Assembly (NCBI RefSeq): GCF_002964605.1
Contig: NZ_KZ672986.1
Coordinates: 2,043-52,302 of the forward strand
DNA length: 50,260 bases
Origin: Vallitalea okinawensis
GTDB taxonomy: Bacteria; Bacillota; Clostridia; Lachnospirales; PQDH01
Direction: 5' to 3'
This document shows, piece after piece, positions 24,836 to 33,872 of the stretch. Under the pieces are notes generated by a model. The model ran no database searches and was not told where the DNA came from. It was given only the letters and a program-made list of their open reading frames with translations. The position numbers were made by a program, and so were the translations under genes. How positions within the stretch are numbered: position 1 is the stretch's first letter; each line of letters begins with the position of its first letter.

Positions 24836-25628
24836 AATCATAACCATGCTAACGGCATATGATTATCCAACAGCTGAAATTTTTGATGAAGCTGGGGTTG
24901 ATATCCTATTAGTTGGCGATTCATTGGGCATGGTTGTTTTAGGATATGAGGATACCACAAGGGTAACCATGGCAGATATGCTCCATCATGTCAAAGCAGT
25001 AAGTAGAGGAAGTAAAAGAGCATTAATAGTAGCTGATTTACCATTTCTTTCTTATCACCTAGGGGTGTATGAGGCTGTTAGAAATGCTGGGCGACTCATA
25101 CAGGAAGGAAAAGCTAATGCTGTTAAGCTTGAAGGTGGTAAAGAAGTATTAGACCAAGTGAAGGCTATCGTTAATGCAGGAATACCTGTTATGGGACATA
25201 TAGGGCTTACCCCACAGTCCATCAATCAATTAGGTGGGTATTATATTCAAGGAAAAACAGAGGGAGAGGCTAAAAGACTCTTAGAAGATGCAAAAGAACT
25301 TGAGAAAGCTGGAGCTTTTGCAATTGTTCTTGAATGTGTACCTATGGAACTGGCTAAGATGATATCAGATGAAATTAGTATTCCAACCATCGGTATTGGT
25401 GCTGGTGTGAGTTGTAATGGTCAAGTGTTAGTCAGTCATGATGTCTTAGGGTTATACTCTCGTATGATCCCTAAATTCGTCAAACAGTATGCCGATATGA
25501 GAACTGAGATGCAAACTGCAACAAAAGCATATGTCAATGAAGTAAAGGATAAAAAGTTTCCAGCAGAAGAACATAGCTTCCACCTCAGTGATGAGGTTAT
25601 TGGGAAAATATATGGAGGAGGGGAATAA
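24786..25628 (+). CDS. panB: 3-methyl-2-oxobutanoate hydroxymethyltransferase
   Basis: A 280-residue cytoplasmic enzyme that adds a hydroxymethyl group from methylene-tetrahydrofolate to 2-oxoisovalerate, giving ketopantoate. Typical motifs are MLTAYDYPTAEIFDEAG, LLVGDSLGMVVLGYEDT (metal-binding Asp), MGHIGLTPQS and GIGAG near the catalytic region. The ATG at 24786 stands 9 nt after AAGGAGG; an in-frame start 24 nt upstream has no such site. It overlaps the end of panG and runs directly into panC, so the operon is tightly coupled. Confidence 0.95.
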   Translation: MKKVTTETIRRMKTKNEIITMLTAYDYPTAEIFDEAGVDILLVGDSLGMVVLGYEDTTRVTMADMLHHVKAVSRGSKRALIVADLPFLSYHLGVYEAVRNAGRLIQEGKANAVKLEGGKEVLDQVKAIVNAGIPVMGHIGLTPQSINQLGGYYIQGKTEGEAKRLLEDAKELEKAGAFAIVLECVPMELAKMISDEISIPTIGIGAGVSCNGQVLVSHDVLGLYSRMIPKFVKQYADMRTEMQTATKAYVNEVKDKKFPAEEHSFHLSDEVIGKIYGGGE

Positions 25629-26477
25629 ATGCAAGTTTGTCAAGAGATTAAGAAATTAAGAAATCTTTTAGATCAATATCGTTATGATGGTAAGGCTATT
25701 GGATTTGTACCAACCATGGGCTATTTGCATAAAGGTCATTTATCCCTAATTGAATCATCAGCTAAGGAAAATGATATAACAGTATTGAGTATTTATATTA
25801 ACCCAACTCAATTTGGACCTAATGAGGATTTAGATCAATATCCAAGGGACTTAGAAAATGATAAGAAATTAGCCGAAGAAGCTGGAGCAGATATAATATT
25901 TATACCAGATAATGAGATGATGTATAAAACTCATCATGCCACTTTTGTCAATGTTAATGGACTTACAAATCATTTATGTGGTGCTTCTAGACCAACACAT
26001 TTTGAAGGGGTAACAACCATTGTCACAAAATTATTTAATATCGTTCAACCTAATCGAGCTTATTTTGGGCAAAAAGATGCTCAACAAGCTATTGTTATTA
26101 AGCGAATGGTTGAAGATCTTAACATGCCTTTAAAAGTAGTAGTTTGTCCGATTGTTCGAGAAAAAGATGGTTTGGCAATGAGCTCTAGAAATGCTTATTT
26201 AAGCAAGGAAGAAAGAAAACAAGCTACTATTCTGTATAAAGCTTTACAGGAAGCTAAATCACGGATTGAACAAGGGCAGCGTTCTGCCACCGAGATCAGA
26301 GACTTGATGGAGCAGATGATTCAAACACAACCAGCCGCTACAATTGATTATGTTAGTATAGTAAGTGAGAAAACACTAGAAGACATAGATGTATTAGAAG
26401 GTAAAATTCTTATAGCTTTAGCAGTAAAAATGGGTAAGACACGACTTATAGATAATCTTCGATTGGAGGTAAATTAA
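25629..26477 (+). CDS. panC: Pantothenate synthetase
   Basis: A 282-residue ATP-dependent ligase that joins pantoate and beta-alanine to make pantothenate. It shows the nucleotidyltransferase motifs [16 protein letters not shown] (HxGH-like), [27 protein letters not shown] and the KMSKS-like [10 protein letters not shown]. It begins at the base after the panB stop and shares 1 nt with panD. GAGGAGG precedes the ATG inside panB. Full length for the family. Confidence 0.96.
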   Translation: MQVCQEIKKLRNLLDQYRYDGKAIGFVPTMGYLHKGHLSLIESSAKENDITVLSIYINPTQFGPNEDLDQYPRDLENDKKLAEEAGADIIFIPDNEMMYKTHHATFVNVNGLTNHLCGASRPTHFEGVTTIVTKLFNIVQPNRAYFGQKDAQQAIVIKRMVEDLNMPLKVVVCPIVREKDGLAMSSRNAYLSKEERKQATILYKALQEAKSRIEQGQRSATEIRDLMEQMIQTQPAATIDYVSIVSEKTLEDIDVLEGKILIALAVKMGKTRLIDNLRLEVN

Positions 26478-26833
26478 TGTTAATTGAAATGATGACAGGT
26501 AAATTACACAAAGCACGAGTAACAGATGCTAACCTTAACTATGAGGGAAGTATCACTATTGACGAAGCATTGATTGAAGCTACAGGTATTTTACCTGGGC
26601 AAAAAGTGCAGATTGTTAACAATAATAATGGAGCTCGTTTTGAAACCTATGTGATTAAAGGAGAGAGAAATAGTGGAACTATCTGCTTAAACGGGGCTGC
26701 TGCAAGACTAGCTCAAAGAGAAGATGTAGTTATTATTATTGCTTATGCGTTGATGGATCGTGAAGAAGCAAAAGAGTTAGTTCCAAAAGTTGCTTTATTA
26801 GATGAACATAATAAGATAGTTAAGCATTTTTAG
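26477..26833 (+). CDS. panD: Aspartate 1-decarboxylase proenzyme
   Basis: A 118-residue pyruvoyl enzyme that makes beta-alanine from aspartate for PanC. The self-cleavage site Gly24-Ser25 is present in YEGSITID, and [11 protein letters not shown] and NGAAARL are also typical. The start overlaps the panC stop by 1 nt (TAATG), with GGAGG 9 nt upstream. It completes the set needed to make pantothenate from 2-oxoisovalerate and aspartate. Confidence 0.96.
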   Translation: MLIEMMTGKLHKARVTDANLNYEGSITIDEALIEATGILPGQKVQIVNNNNGARFETYVIKGERNSGTICLNGAAARLAQREDVVIIIAYALMDREEAKELVPKVALLDEHNKIVKHF

Positions 26834-26927
26834 ATTTGCAAACTATTATGATACACATAATCATATCTAATGAAGCCTTAGTGAACTAAGTTAGATTATA
26901 AGGATGAAATTTACAGTATAAAAGTTG

Positions 26928-26956
26928 TTGACATTGGAGAAATGCTATGTTAAATT
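26928..26956 (+). promoter_or_regulatory. Sigma-A-type promoter of the lysine riboswitch transcript
   Basis: A perfect TTGACA (26928-26933), 17-nt spacer and TAAATT (26951-26956). Start of transcription is expected near 26963, about 18 nt before the riboswitch helices begin. Confidence 0.6.
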
Positions 26957-26980
26957 ATTAGAGGTAAATTAAACAAAAGA

Positions 26981-27172
26981 TACCTCATCCCAAAAGATGA
27001 GGTAGAGGTGCGATATCTATCAGTAACTGTATTGAGGCCGGAAGCCTGTGAGGTATAGTGAAAGGAGCCATCGCCGAAGCTTTAGAAACCAACATCTAGA
27101 GCTGGGTCTACATCAAACAGGTGTAGGACTGTCATCAGGTTAGATGCCCATTACCTGATGGAGAGCTATCTC
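26981..27172 (+). promoter_or_regulatory. Lysine riboswitch (L-box)
   Basis: The core words of the L-box aptamer appear in order: GAGGTAGAGGTGCGA (26999-27013), ATCAGTAAC-like, GGAGCCATCGCCGAAG (27064-27079), CTGGGTCT, GACTGTCAT and GGAGAGCTATCTCA near the end. P1 forms between TGAGGTAG (26998-27005) and CTATCTCA. Just 5-prime, TACCTCATC (26981-26989) can pair with GATGAGGTA (26996-27004), which would block P1. Lysine binding is expected to promote termination at 27217-27247 and lower expression of the transporter that follows. This fills the 493-nt gap between panD and that gene. Confidence 0.92.
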
Positions 27173-27216
27173 ATATAGGGCTAAGAAGGGATAGGTATGT
27201 CTAGTATAGATCATAT

Positions 27217-27247
27217 ACACCTAATAACTCTTGTTAGGTGTTTTTTT
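27217..27247 (+). terminator. Terminator of the lysine riboswitch expression platform
   Basis: ACACCTAA pairs with TTAGGTGT around a 9-nt loop, followed by seven T residues. TAGGT at 27192-27196 could pair with ACCTA at 27219-27223 as an antiterminator. Confidence 0.85.
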
Positions 27248-27326
27248 AATGCCTCCCGTCTGTTCATTACCTAAAAGATAGACTCAATTAAATATATAAC
27301 TCGAATATAAGAGGGAGGAAATAATC

Positions 27327-28892
27327 ATGGATTTTGGATGGTTATCATTGTTACCGCCAGTAATTGCTATTGTGCTTGCACTTGTAACTGGTGAAGTATT
27401 ATTATCATTATTCGTAGCTGTTTTCATTGGAGCTACAATTTTAGTTGGGGGTAATCCATTACTTGGATTTACTGAAACCTTAAACACACATATTGTTGGG
27501 TCACTTACGGACTCTTGGAATATTTCTATATTGATTTTCTGTTTATCCATCGGTGGACTTATTGGAGTCCTCAGCAAGAATGGTGGGACAAAGGGAATTG
27601 CTAATCTTATTGTTTCAAAAGCTAAAAATAGTCGGTCAACTTTATTAGCAACTTGGGCAATGGGTCTATTGATCTTCTTTGATGATTATGCTAACTCATT
27701 AATTGTTGGTAATACCATGAGAAGTATTACTGATAAGATGGGGGTTCCACGTGAGAAATTAGCCTATATTGTTGACTCAACTGCGGCACCTGTATCCAGT
27801 ATAGCATTAATCTCAACTTGGGTTGGCTTCGAGCTAGGATTAATTAATGATGGGATTCAAGAAATGTCTCTTAATTTGAGTGCTTATGATGTTTTCTTAG
27901 ATACACTCCCATATCGTTTTTATAGTATTCTAGCATTAATCTTTGTAGTCATCATTATCGTATCTAGACGTGACTTCGGTCCAATGGCTAAAGCTGAAAG
28001 AAGAGCTTCTAAAATGGGAAAACTCTTAGCAGACGGTGCCACACCATTAGTGTCTGATGAAGTCTCTTCAATGGATTCGGATATTGAAAACGGTAAGTGG
28101 TACAATGCCATTATTCCTATTATTTCTGTCATTGCAATTACCTTAATAGGTCTTTTTATCAATGGTGGTGGTCTGGACGGTGCAACAGTGAAACAAGCTT
28201 TTGGTGATGCTGATGCTAGTGTTGTATTACTTTGGGCTTCTTTTGGAGGATTGATCATAGCTGCTATTATGACATTAGTACAGAGACTACTTTCAATCAA
28301 AGAGATCATGGATTCATGGATTTCGGGTGTAAAATCCATGACCATTGCAGCACTTATTCTAGTATTAGCATGGTCATTAGGTGGTGTTAATGGAGAGTTA
28401 GGAACCGCTGAGTTTATAGTGGATCTTTCTCAACAAATTAACTTACCAGGATTTTTATTACCAATTATGATGTTTATTATCCCATGTATCGTTGCATTTT
28501 CAACAGGGTCATCATGGGGAGCTAATTCTATCGTTATGCCATTAGCCATACCTTTAGCTGTTCAAATTGGTGGACCAGAATTCCTAGTACCTGTTATCGG
28601 AGCTGTTTTAACAGGAGCTGTATTTGGTGATCATTGTTCACCAGTATCGGATACAACAATCATGTCATCTATGGCTAGTGCATGTGATCATATAGCACAT
28701 GTCAAGACACAGACGCCTTATGCTTTAGTTGTTGCAGGTGTAGCCATTATTGTAGGATTCGTACCAGCTGGTTTTGGCTTAAATCCTTTTGTATCTTTAT
28801 TCTTAGGCGTTTGCGCACTGATCGCTATTGTAATGTTATTTGGTGTAAAAGCCACTGATGAAAGTAAATCTACAAATAAGATTCGAGCATAA
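27327..28892 (+). CDS. lysW: NhaC-family transporter, probable lysine permease
   Basis: A 521-residue integral membrane protein with about 11-13 hydrophobic segments, of the NhaC Na+/H+ antiporter superfamily. Family words include FFDDYANSLIVGNTMR near residue 115, DSTAAPVSSIALISTWVGFE, FSTGSSWGANSIVMPLAIPLA and GDHCSPVSDTTIMSS. NhaC-family genes placed under L-box control have been predicted to be lysine transporters (LysW), and the riboswitch directly upstream is the main evidence here; antiport of sodium alone would not explain it. GAGGGAGG precedes the ATG. It forms a one-gene unit with terminator. Confidence 0.82.
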   Translation: MDFGWLSLLPPVIAIVLALVTGEVLLSLFVAVFIGATILVGGNPLLGFTETLNTHIVGSLTDSWNISILIFCLSIGGLIGVLSKNGGTKGIANLIVSKAKNSRSTLLATWAMGLLIFFDDYANSLIVGNTMRSITDKMGVPREKLAYIVDSTAAPVSSIALISTWVGFELGLINDGIQEMSLNLSAYDVFLDTLPYRFYSILALIFVVIIIVSRRDFGPMAKAERRASKMGKLLADGATPLVSDEVSSMDSDIENGKWYNAIIPIISVIAITLIGLFINGGGLDGATVKQAFGDADASVVLLWASFGGLIIAAIMTLVQRLLSIKEIMDSWISGVKSMTIAALILVLAWSLGGVNGELGTAEFIVDLSQQINLPGFLLPIMMFIIPCIVAFSTGSSWGANSIVMPLAIPLAVQIGGPEFLVPVIGAVLTGAVFGDHCSPVSDTTIMSSMASACDHIAHVKTQTPYALVVAGVAIIVGFVPAGFGLNPFVSLFLGVCALIAIVMLFGVKATDESKSTNKIRA

Positions 28893-28903
28893 TAGATTGA
28901 ATT

Positions 28904-28943
28904 ACCCAGCCTAGATCTCTTATAGATAGGCTGGGTTATTTTA
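28904..28943 (+). terminator. Rho-independent terminator
   Basis: ACCCAGCCTA pairs with TAGGCTGGGT around a 13-nt loop, followed by TATTTTAT. It ends the lysine transporter unit. Confidence 0.85.
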
Positions 28944-29030
28944 TATCATCATTTAATTCATTTTGACTATGTGAATATGACTCGAACTATAGTATAATCG
29001 AGAAGAATAAATAATACGAGGAGTGAAGAC

Positions 29031-30845
29031 ATGAGAATTGTAGTTCTAGGTGACTTTCATATGGACAAACATGATCAAAACACAACAGCTCAAATGATTG
29101 AAGATATCAACTCGGTGAAACCTGATTTAGTCATACCTTTAGGCGACTTTGGAACAAACAAAAACATAGGGTTAGTAGAGGGATTGAAAGAAGCTTTCCA
29201 ACATTTATCTCATTTAAAATCTCCCATTAGACCCATTATAGGTAACCATGATCTCCATTTTGAAATGGGAAATTATATGATTGAAAAAGGAACATTTGCT
29301 AAGGCTTTTATGGAGACATTCAATCTTAGTTCCACTTACGATGTTTTAGAGTTTCCTTCCTATAGATTATTCTTTGTTTGCAATGATAAAATGCCAGAAG
29401 ATATAGAATGCTTATGTGTCCAAGAATGTTATATTTCAGAAGAACAGTTGAGTTGGATCGAGGAAAAACTAATGGAACGACCCGGTATACCATGTCTATT
29501 TTTTTCTCATGCACCTATCGCCACTACTGGACTAAGGGATATACCTGAAGTTCATATTCGTTCAACCAATGCTTATCTTAACCAAAATTTTAATCCATTT
29601 AAATTAATGGAGTTAGTTAAAAATTATCCTGAAATTACTATGTGGTTCTCGGCTCATTACCATCTAGGTCACGATCATCAGGATGCTTATAGTAAAAGGA
29701 ATGGTACACACTTCTTTACAACCGGAGTACATAGTCATCATACACGTGACGGTAATCGCCATAGCCGTGTAATTGATATACTAGATGATGCAATAATGGT
29801 ATCTACATTGGATCATGTTAAGAGAGGGGTAAAAGAAGAGCCGGATTGGTTGATGAATAAATCCATTACTAATCTTATAGGTTCTCAACCCGAAATTCAA
29901 ACACGAGTGAAACAGAATCTGAAGCTGCCATCAAGCAAAGAAGCAACGTTCATAGCTCATTGTAGATTAGGGGATGATCGATTAATAGAGGATGGTATGA
30001 TGTCTTTTATAGATGACCGTTATTTACTGTTGACTGAGAAGGGATATCTATGGGATAGCAATATGGAGCATGGTTGTTTGATGGGGAGTTATCATGTAGG
30101 AAAAACATTGGATGCTGCTTGTGCCACAGAGGAATATATCATTAAAGCCCAATCAGGTAACTTAAGCTTTGCAAAAAGTAGAGATCCGAGAAAATATGTT
30201 AGAGATGTGAAAGCTGATTCTTTCGTTCATGTGAAGTCTCCAGGAAAGATAAGTGCTATACACGCCTTAACGGTTAGAGTTTTTGCTATTGGGATAAGGG
30301 ATAGAATACATATCATTGAGTTAAGTAAGAAAGCTAAATGTCATCTAAAATCTGTTATGAAGATGGAATTTCTACCAGTAAGTATCAAGGGAGATAGCGA
30401 AGAACTGTATATCATAGATAGTAACCGTCACCTATTTAAACTTAATGTCCCTAAGGGAAATACCACTCAAATAAGTAGTAATGAAGTAAAAGCCATGGAG
30501 ATGAAAAATGATGTTTTATTAACCATAGAGGATGATGGAGACAACCTATGGTTTGTGCGACGAAAGCAAGGAAGCATTGTAACTAAATCATCCAAGAATA
30601 TTCACTTACCCGATAATGTAGTATTTAAGATTTTGAATGAGAACAGTGTTGTTATCAAAATTGATAATGGTATTTATCTATATGATTTTACAAATGAAAA
30701 GGTCACTATTACTGAACTTCTATCTGGAGATTTTGATTTTGGAGAAATACTTGTAGTTGAAAGTAATAATAAAAGGGTTTTGCTGACTGAGTTCAATGAA
30801 AGAGGTCATAAAGATAATACATATATCGGATCATGGGTATTTTAA
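29031..30845 (+). CDS. Calcineurin-like metallophosphoesterase with C-terminal propeller-like region
   Basis: A 604-residue protein. Residues 1-270 form a metallophosphoesterase domain with all metal ligands in place: GDFHMD (Asp8, His10), GDFG, GNHD, SHAP and the paired histidines in SAHYHLGHDH. Residues 290-604 carry repeated short beta-rich blocks (for example DDRYLLLTEKGYLWDS, GDSEELYIIDSNRHLFKL, ENSVVIKIDNGIYLYD) that look like a beta propeller. There is no signal peptide, so it should act in the cytoplasm, on an unknown phosphoester. GAGGAG precedes the ATG, with a TATAAT at 28993. It is a single-gene unit upstream of the ascorbate island; a link with it is only positional. Confidence 0.75.
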   Translation: MRIVVLGDFHMDKHDQNTTAQMIEDINSVKPDLVIPLGDFGTNKNIGLVEGLKEAFQHLSHLKSPIRPIIGNHDLHFEMGNYMIEKGTFAKAFMETFNLSSTYDVLEFPSYRLFFVCNDKMPEDIECLCVQECYISEEQLSWIEEKLMERPGIPCLFFSHAPIATTGLRDIPEVHIRSTNAYLNQNFNPFKLMELVKNYPEITMWFSAHYHLGHDHQDAYSKRNGTHFFTTGVHSHHTRDGNRHSRVIDILDDAIMVSTLDHVKRGVKEEPDWLMNKSITNLIGSQPEIQTRVKQNLKLPSSKEATFIAHCRLGDDRLIEDGMMSFIDDRYLLLTEKGYLWDSNMEHGCLMGSYHVGKTLDAACATEEYIIKAQSGNLSFAKSRDPRKYVRDVKADSFVHVKSPGKISAIHALTVRVFAIGIRDRIHIIELSKKAKCHLKSVMKMEFLPVSIKGDSEELYIIDSNRHLFKLNVPKGNTTQISSNEVKAMEMKNDVLLTIEDDGDNLWFVRRKQGSIVTKSSKNIHLPDNVVFKILNENSVVIKIDNGIYLYDFTNEKVTITELLSGDFDFGEILVVESNNKRVLLTEFNERGHKDNTYIGSWVF

Positions 30846-30872
30846 GAATACATAGGCTATATAGAGAGTGTT

Positions 30873-30901
30873 AAGGACAGTATGAAACTGTCCTTTTTTT
30901 T
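30873..30901 (+). terminator. Rho-independent terminator
   Basis: AAGGACAGT pairs with ACTGTCCTT around ATGAA, followed by a run of T residues to 30901. It ends the phosphoesterase gene. The rest of the 372-nt gap to 31217 holds candidate operators and AT-rich DNA but no gene. Confidence 0.92.
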
Positions 30902-31007
30902 GACCCTACTTTCCTGTATATACGTGCAGTTACTTTACTTATGTTGGTGAAAAGTATTACTTTTTTGTAAAAAAATATTGAAAAAATATTTAGTCGAAAC
31001 TTGAAAG

Positions 31008-31054
31008 TGAACAAATGTGCAGTTTAATTCTAAAAAATAGTGAGAATATGTTCA
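31008..31054 (+). promoter_or_regulatory. Two candidate operators for the SorC-family regulator
   Basis: TGAACAAATGTGCA (31008-31021) and TGAGAATATGTTCA (31041-31054) match the palindrome TGAACA-nn-TGTTCA at 13 and 12 of 14 positions. TGAACA half-sites are known for LsrR, a SorC-family regulator. Near-identical copies occur at 33873 and 33922 before the EIIA gene. Confidence 0.5.
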
Positions 31055-31217
31055 TAATCATTGGATATGTGCAATTATGTAATCATATGTTGTATACTTA
31101 TAACATACAAAACAGCTTAGCAGTTAAAAACCTATAAAATTTTAACAAAATCAAAAGAATAACTAATAATAGAGTGATCTTATAATAAGTCATATTTAAT
31201 GAGGTGGGAAAGAAGAC

Positions 31218-32243
31218 ATGAATATAACAAAAAAAGTAATAGGGCAACTTGAGAGAGCATATGCCACTGCCATTATGGATTTAAATGAAGAAATGCATTA
31301 CATTATTGCCTCGGAGGGTGCAAACCAATGTAGAGCTTATAATGCCAGTACATTAGAACATACTATAGTATGGGATGGTCCAGGTGGAACAATGAACATC
31401 ATCCCAGTTCCAGGTAAAGAAAATGAGTTTATTGCCACTCAAAAATTCTTACCAACCTTTAATGCTGAAGAAAGTAGAATTGTTCATGCAAAATTAACAG
31501 AAAAGGATCAATGGGTAGTTACGCCAATTATGACGATACCTTATCTTCACCGCTTCGATGTATTTCTTCTAGACGATGAGCTTCACTTTATTGGAGGTAT
31601 ACTATGCAATAGTAAGGCTTTTAAAGAAGATTGGTCAGATCCAGGTAAAATCGTCGTAGGTAAGTTTCACAAAGATATCTGTAAACCTTTTGACCTTCAA
31701 GTGGTATATGAAGGGATTACTAAAAACCATGGATTTTGTGCAACAACTTGGCAAGGTAAGAAAGCTTTTATGATTACAGGTGTTGAAGGTATTTTTGTTA
31801 CCTATCCACCTAGTACTCCTACTGGACAATGGGAAATAGAACAGTTTTTTAATTTTGAAGTCAGTGATTGCGCCATTTGTGATATTGATGATGATGGAGA
31901 GTTAGAAATCGCAACGATTGAAAAGTTCCATGGTGATAAAGGAAAAATTTATAAGCAAATAGATGGTAATTGGAAAGTCATTTATGAACACAATTATGAA
32001 TTTGGCCACGTCGTATGGGGTGGGAAAATTCTTGGTCAGTCAGCATTTATCATTGCCGGTAGAAAAGGTGATATGGAGATGATTATTTATACTGTTGGTG
32101 ATAATGGGGAAATAAAGGAAACTCTAGTTGACAACACTGGTGGACCAAGTAATATTGCTGTGGTTAATCTAGAAGATAAAGACATTATTTTAGCTGCTAA
32201 TCGTCAAATTGGTGAAGTAGCCATTTACGAAATCACTGATTAA
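31218..32243 (+). CDS. Propeller-like protein of the ascorbate island, function unknown
   Basis: A 341-residue protein without signal peptide or membrane segment. It has repeated blade-like beta blocks and an FG-GAP/VCBS-like word (CDIDDDGELEIATIE near residue 224), so I infer a seven-bladed beta propeller. I do not recognise a function. GAGGTGGG precedes the ATG. It opens the ula island, 139 nt before the EIIC gene, downstream of two candidate SorC operators. A role in handling ascorbate-like or related sugar acids before or after uptake is possible but only from position. Confidence 0.6.
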   Translation: MNITKKVIGQLERAYATAIMDLNEEMHYIIASEGANQCRAYNASTLEHTIVWDGPGGTMNIIPVPGKENEFIATQKFLPTFNAEESRIVHAKLTEKDQWVVTPIMTIPYLHRFDVFLLDDELHFIGGILCNSKAFKEDWSDPGKIVVGKFHKDICKPFDLQVVYEGITKNHGFCATTWQGKKAFMITGVEGIFVTYPPSTPTGQWEIEQFFNFEVSDCAICDIDDDGELEIATIEKFHGDKGKIYKQIDGNWKVIYEHNYEFGHVVWGGKILGQSAFIIAGRKGDMEMIIYTVGDNGEIKETLVDNTGGPSNIAVVNLEDKDIILAANRQIGEVAIYEITD

Positions 32244-32287
32244 TGTAATTCATTATAGAGTTGGGGTTAAACTGGAGAATGTATGTC

Positions 32288-32337
32288 ATGATAGACCTCC
32301 ATGGGTAAGTAGCTTCATAAGCTAGGAGGACTATCAT
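32288..32337 (+). promoter_or_regulatory. Three-tier hairpin upstream of ulaA
   Basis: ATGATAG pairs with CTATCAT, then CCTCC with GGAGG after an A-A mismatch, and TAGCTT with AAGCTA around a CAT loop. The spacing leaves a 9-nt internal bulge. There is no T-run. A smaller hairpin (TAGCC-AGAA-GGCTA, 32349-32362) follows just before the AGGGGG ribosome-binding site. Confidence 0.55.
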
Positions 32338-32382
32338 CAAATAAAATGTAGCCAGAAGGCTAAATAAATAGGGGGAAAAAAT

Positions 32383-33804
32383 ATGGAACTCATTTTACAA
32401 GGCTTTTTAAGTTTCATTAATAAGTTTTTAGGGCAAGCGCCATTGTTGCTTGGTACAGTTGTATTTATTGGTTACATGCTGCTTGGAAAGAAGTGGTATG
32501 AATCTTTAGCAGGTTTCATTAAGACATTCGTAGGTTTTAAGATTTTGCAAGTTGGTACAGGGGGCTTAGTTGCTACTTTTAAACCTATTATTACAACACT
32601 TTCAGAGAGATACGGTATTGAGGCATTGGTCATCGATCCATACTTTGGTCAGACTTCAGCTACAGAGTTTTTATCAACAGTTGATTCTTTAGCATTTGTT
32701 GGATATGTCATGATGATAGCTTTTGCATTTAATATTCTTTTAGTAGCACTTAGAAAGTATACCAAGATTAGAACATTATTTATAACAGGACATATCATGT
32801 ATCAGCAATCTGCGGTATTACTTTGGGCCCTTTACTGGGTAATTGAAGGTGCTGGCGGTCAAGCGGTATCCGTACCATTAATTTTGGTAACTGGATTATT
32901 GATGGGTACATATTGGTCAGTCATGTCCAACTTAATCATAGAAGCCACACAAGAGGTAACAGATGGTGCAGGATTTACTATTGGTCATCAACAAATGTTT
33001 GGTTCTTGGGTTGCTTATAAGATCGCAGGTAAAATTGGTAATAAAGAACACGACGTCAACTCTGTAAAAACAGCAGGCTTCCTTTCTATACTTAATGATA
33101 ACGTTGTAGCCAATTCACTTATTATGACAGCTTTCGTTGGTACGATTATGATCATTCTTGGTAAAGACAGTTTCTCTTACAACACGGATAAGTATCTATT
33201 TGGTACTTACATTTGGGAAACATGTGCTTACTTTGCTGTATACATCACTATCCTTTTAACTGGTGTAAGAATGTTCGTAGCAGAGTTAACAGCATCATTC
33301 CAAGGTATCTCTGATAAATTATTATCTGGTGCTGTACCAGCTGTAGATTGTGCTGTTACATTTGGTTTCTCACCTCAAGCACCAACATATGGCTTTATCT
33401 TTGGTTTCTTTGGTCAGATGATTGCTATATTTACACTTATAATATTAAAAGCGCCTATACTTATTATTGCTGGCTTCATTTGCTTGTTCTTTGATAATGG
33501 TACTTTAGCTGTATTTGCCAACAAAGCAGGTGGAAGAAGAGCAGCTGCAATAATTCCATTCTGTGCAGGACTTATTCAAGTGTTTGGTTCAGCCCTTGTG
33601 CTTCACTTCCTTATTGGTCCAGCAGAGGTTATTGGATGGATGGGGATGTTTGACTGGGCAACATTATTTGCGGGAACGACTATCTTAACCAACTATTTAG
33701 GTATTATTGTTCCTATAGTATTAATACCATTACTTTTAATTATTCCACAGTTACAATACAAGCGTCATAAAGAAACTTACTTCACAACAATGAGAGATAA
33801 ATAA
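32383..33804 (+). CDS. ulaA: PTS ascorbate-specific EIIC permease
   Basis: A 473-residue integral membrane protein of the SgaT/UlaA family with about 11-12 membrane segments. It moves the sugar acid across the membrane while EIIB phosphorylates it. Recognisable stretches are PLLLGTVVFIGYMLLGKKWYES (start LLGTVVFIGYMLLG), FKILQVGTGGLV, GHIMYQQSAVLLWALYW and TFGFSPQAPTYGFIFGFFGQ. The EIIA and EIIB subunits are encoded separately downstream with the ascorbate catabolic enzymes, so ascorbate or a close relative is the likely substrate. Confidence 0.9.
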   Translation: MELILQGFLSFINKFLGQAPLLLGTVVFIGYMLLGKKWYESLAGFIKTFVGFKILQVGTGGLVATFKPIITTLSERYGIEALVIDPYFGQTSATEFLSTVDSLAFVGYVMMIAFAFNILLVALRKYTKIRTLFITGHIMYQQSAVLLWALYWVIEGAGGQAVSVPLILVTGLLMGTYWSVMSNLIIEATQEVTDGAGFTIGHQQMFGSWVAYKIAGKIGNKEHDVNSVKTAGFLSILNDNVVANSLIMTAFVGTIMIILGKDSFSYNTDKYLFGTYIWETCAYFAVYITILLTGVRMFVAELTASFQGISDKLLSGAVPAVDCAVTFGFSPQAPTYGFIFGFFGQMIAIFTLIILKAPILIIAGFICLFFDNGTLAVFANKAGGRRAAAIIPFCAGLIQVFGSALVLHFLIGPAEVIGWMGMFDWATLFAGTTILTNYLGIIVPIVLIPLLLIIPQLQYKRHKETYFTTMRDK

Positions 33805-33822
33805 GAGCACAAGACAAGAGAT

Positions 33823-33860
33823 AAATAGGCTACCTTGAAATAGCCGAGGGAGCCTATTTT
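33823..33860 (+). terminator. Hairpin after ulaA, possible partial terminator
   Basis: AAATAGGCT pairs with AGCCTATTT (9 bp) around a 19-nt loop and is followed by TTC. The T-run is short. It is followed at once by TTCATAAGCTAGGA, the same 14-nt word found in the hairpin before ulaA. Confidence 0.5.
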
Positions 33861-33872
33861 CATAAGCTAGGA

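Noticed and set aside
27327-28892. Plain Na+/H+ antiporter annotation
   Set aside because: The lysine riboswitch directly upstream makes lysine transport more likely, although the family itself includes antiporters.
28960-28998. Full promoter for the metallophosphoesterase gene
   Set aside because: TATAAT at 28993 is good, but TTGACT lies 24 nt upstream, too far for a normal spacer, so I do not list it as a feature.
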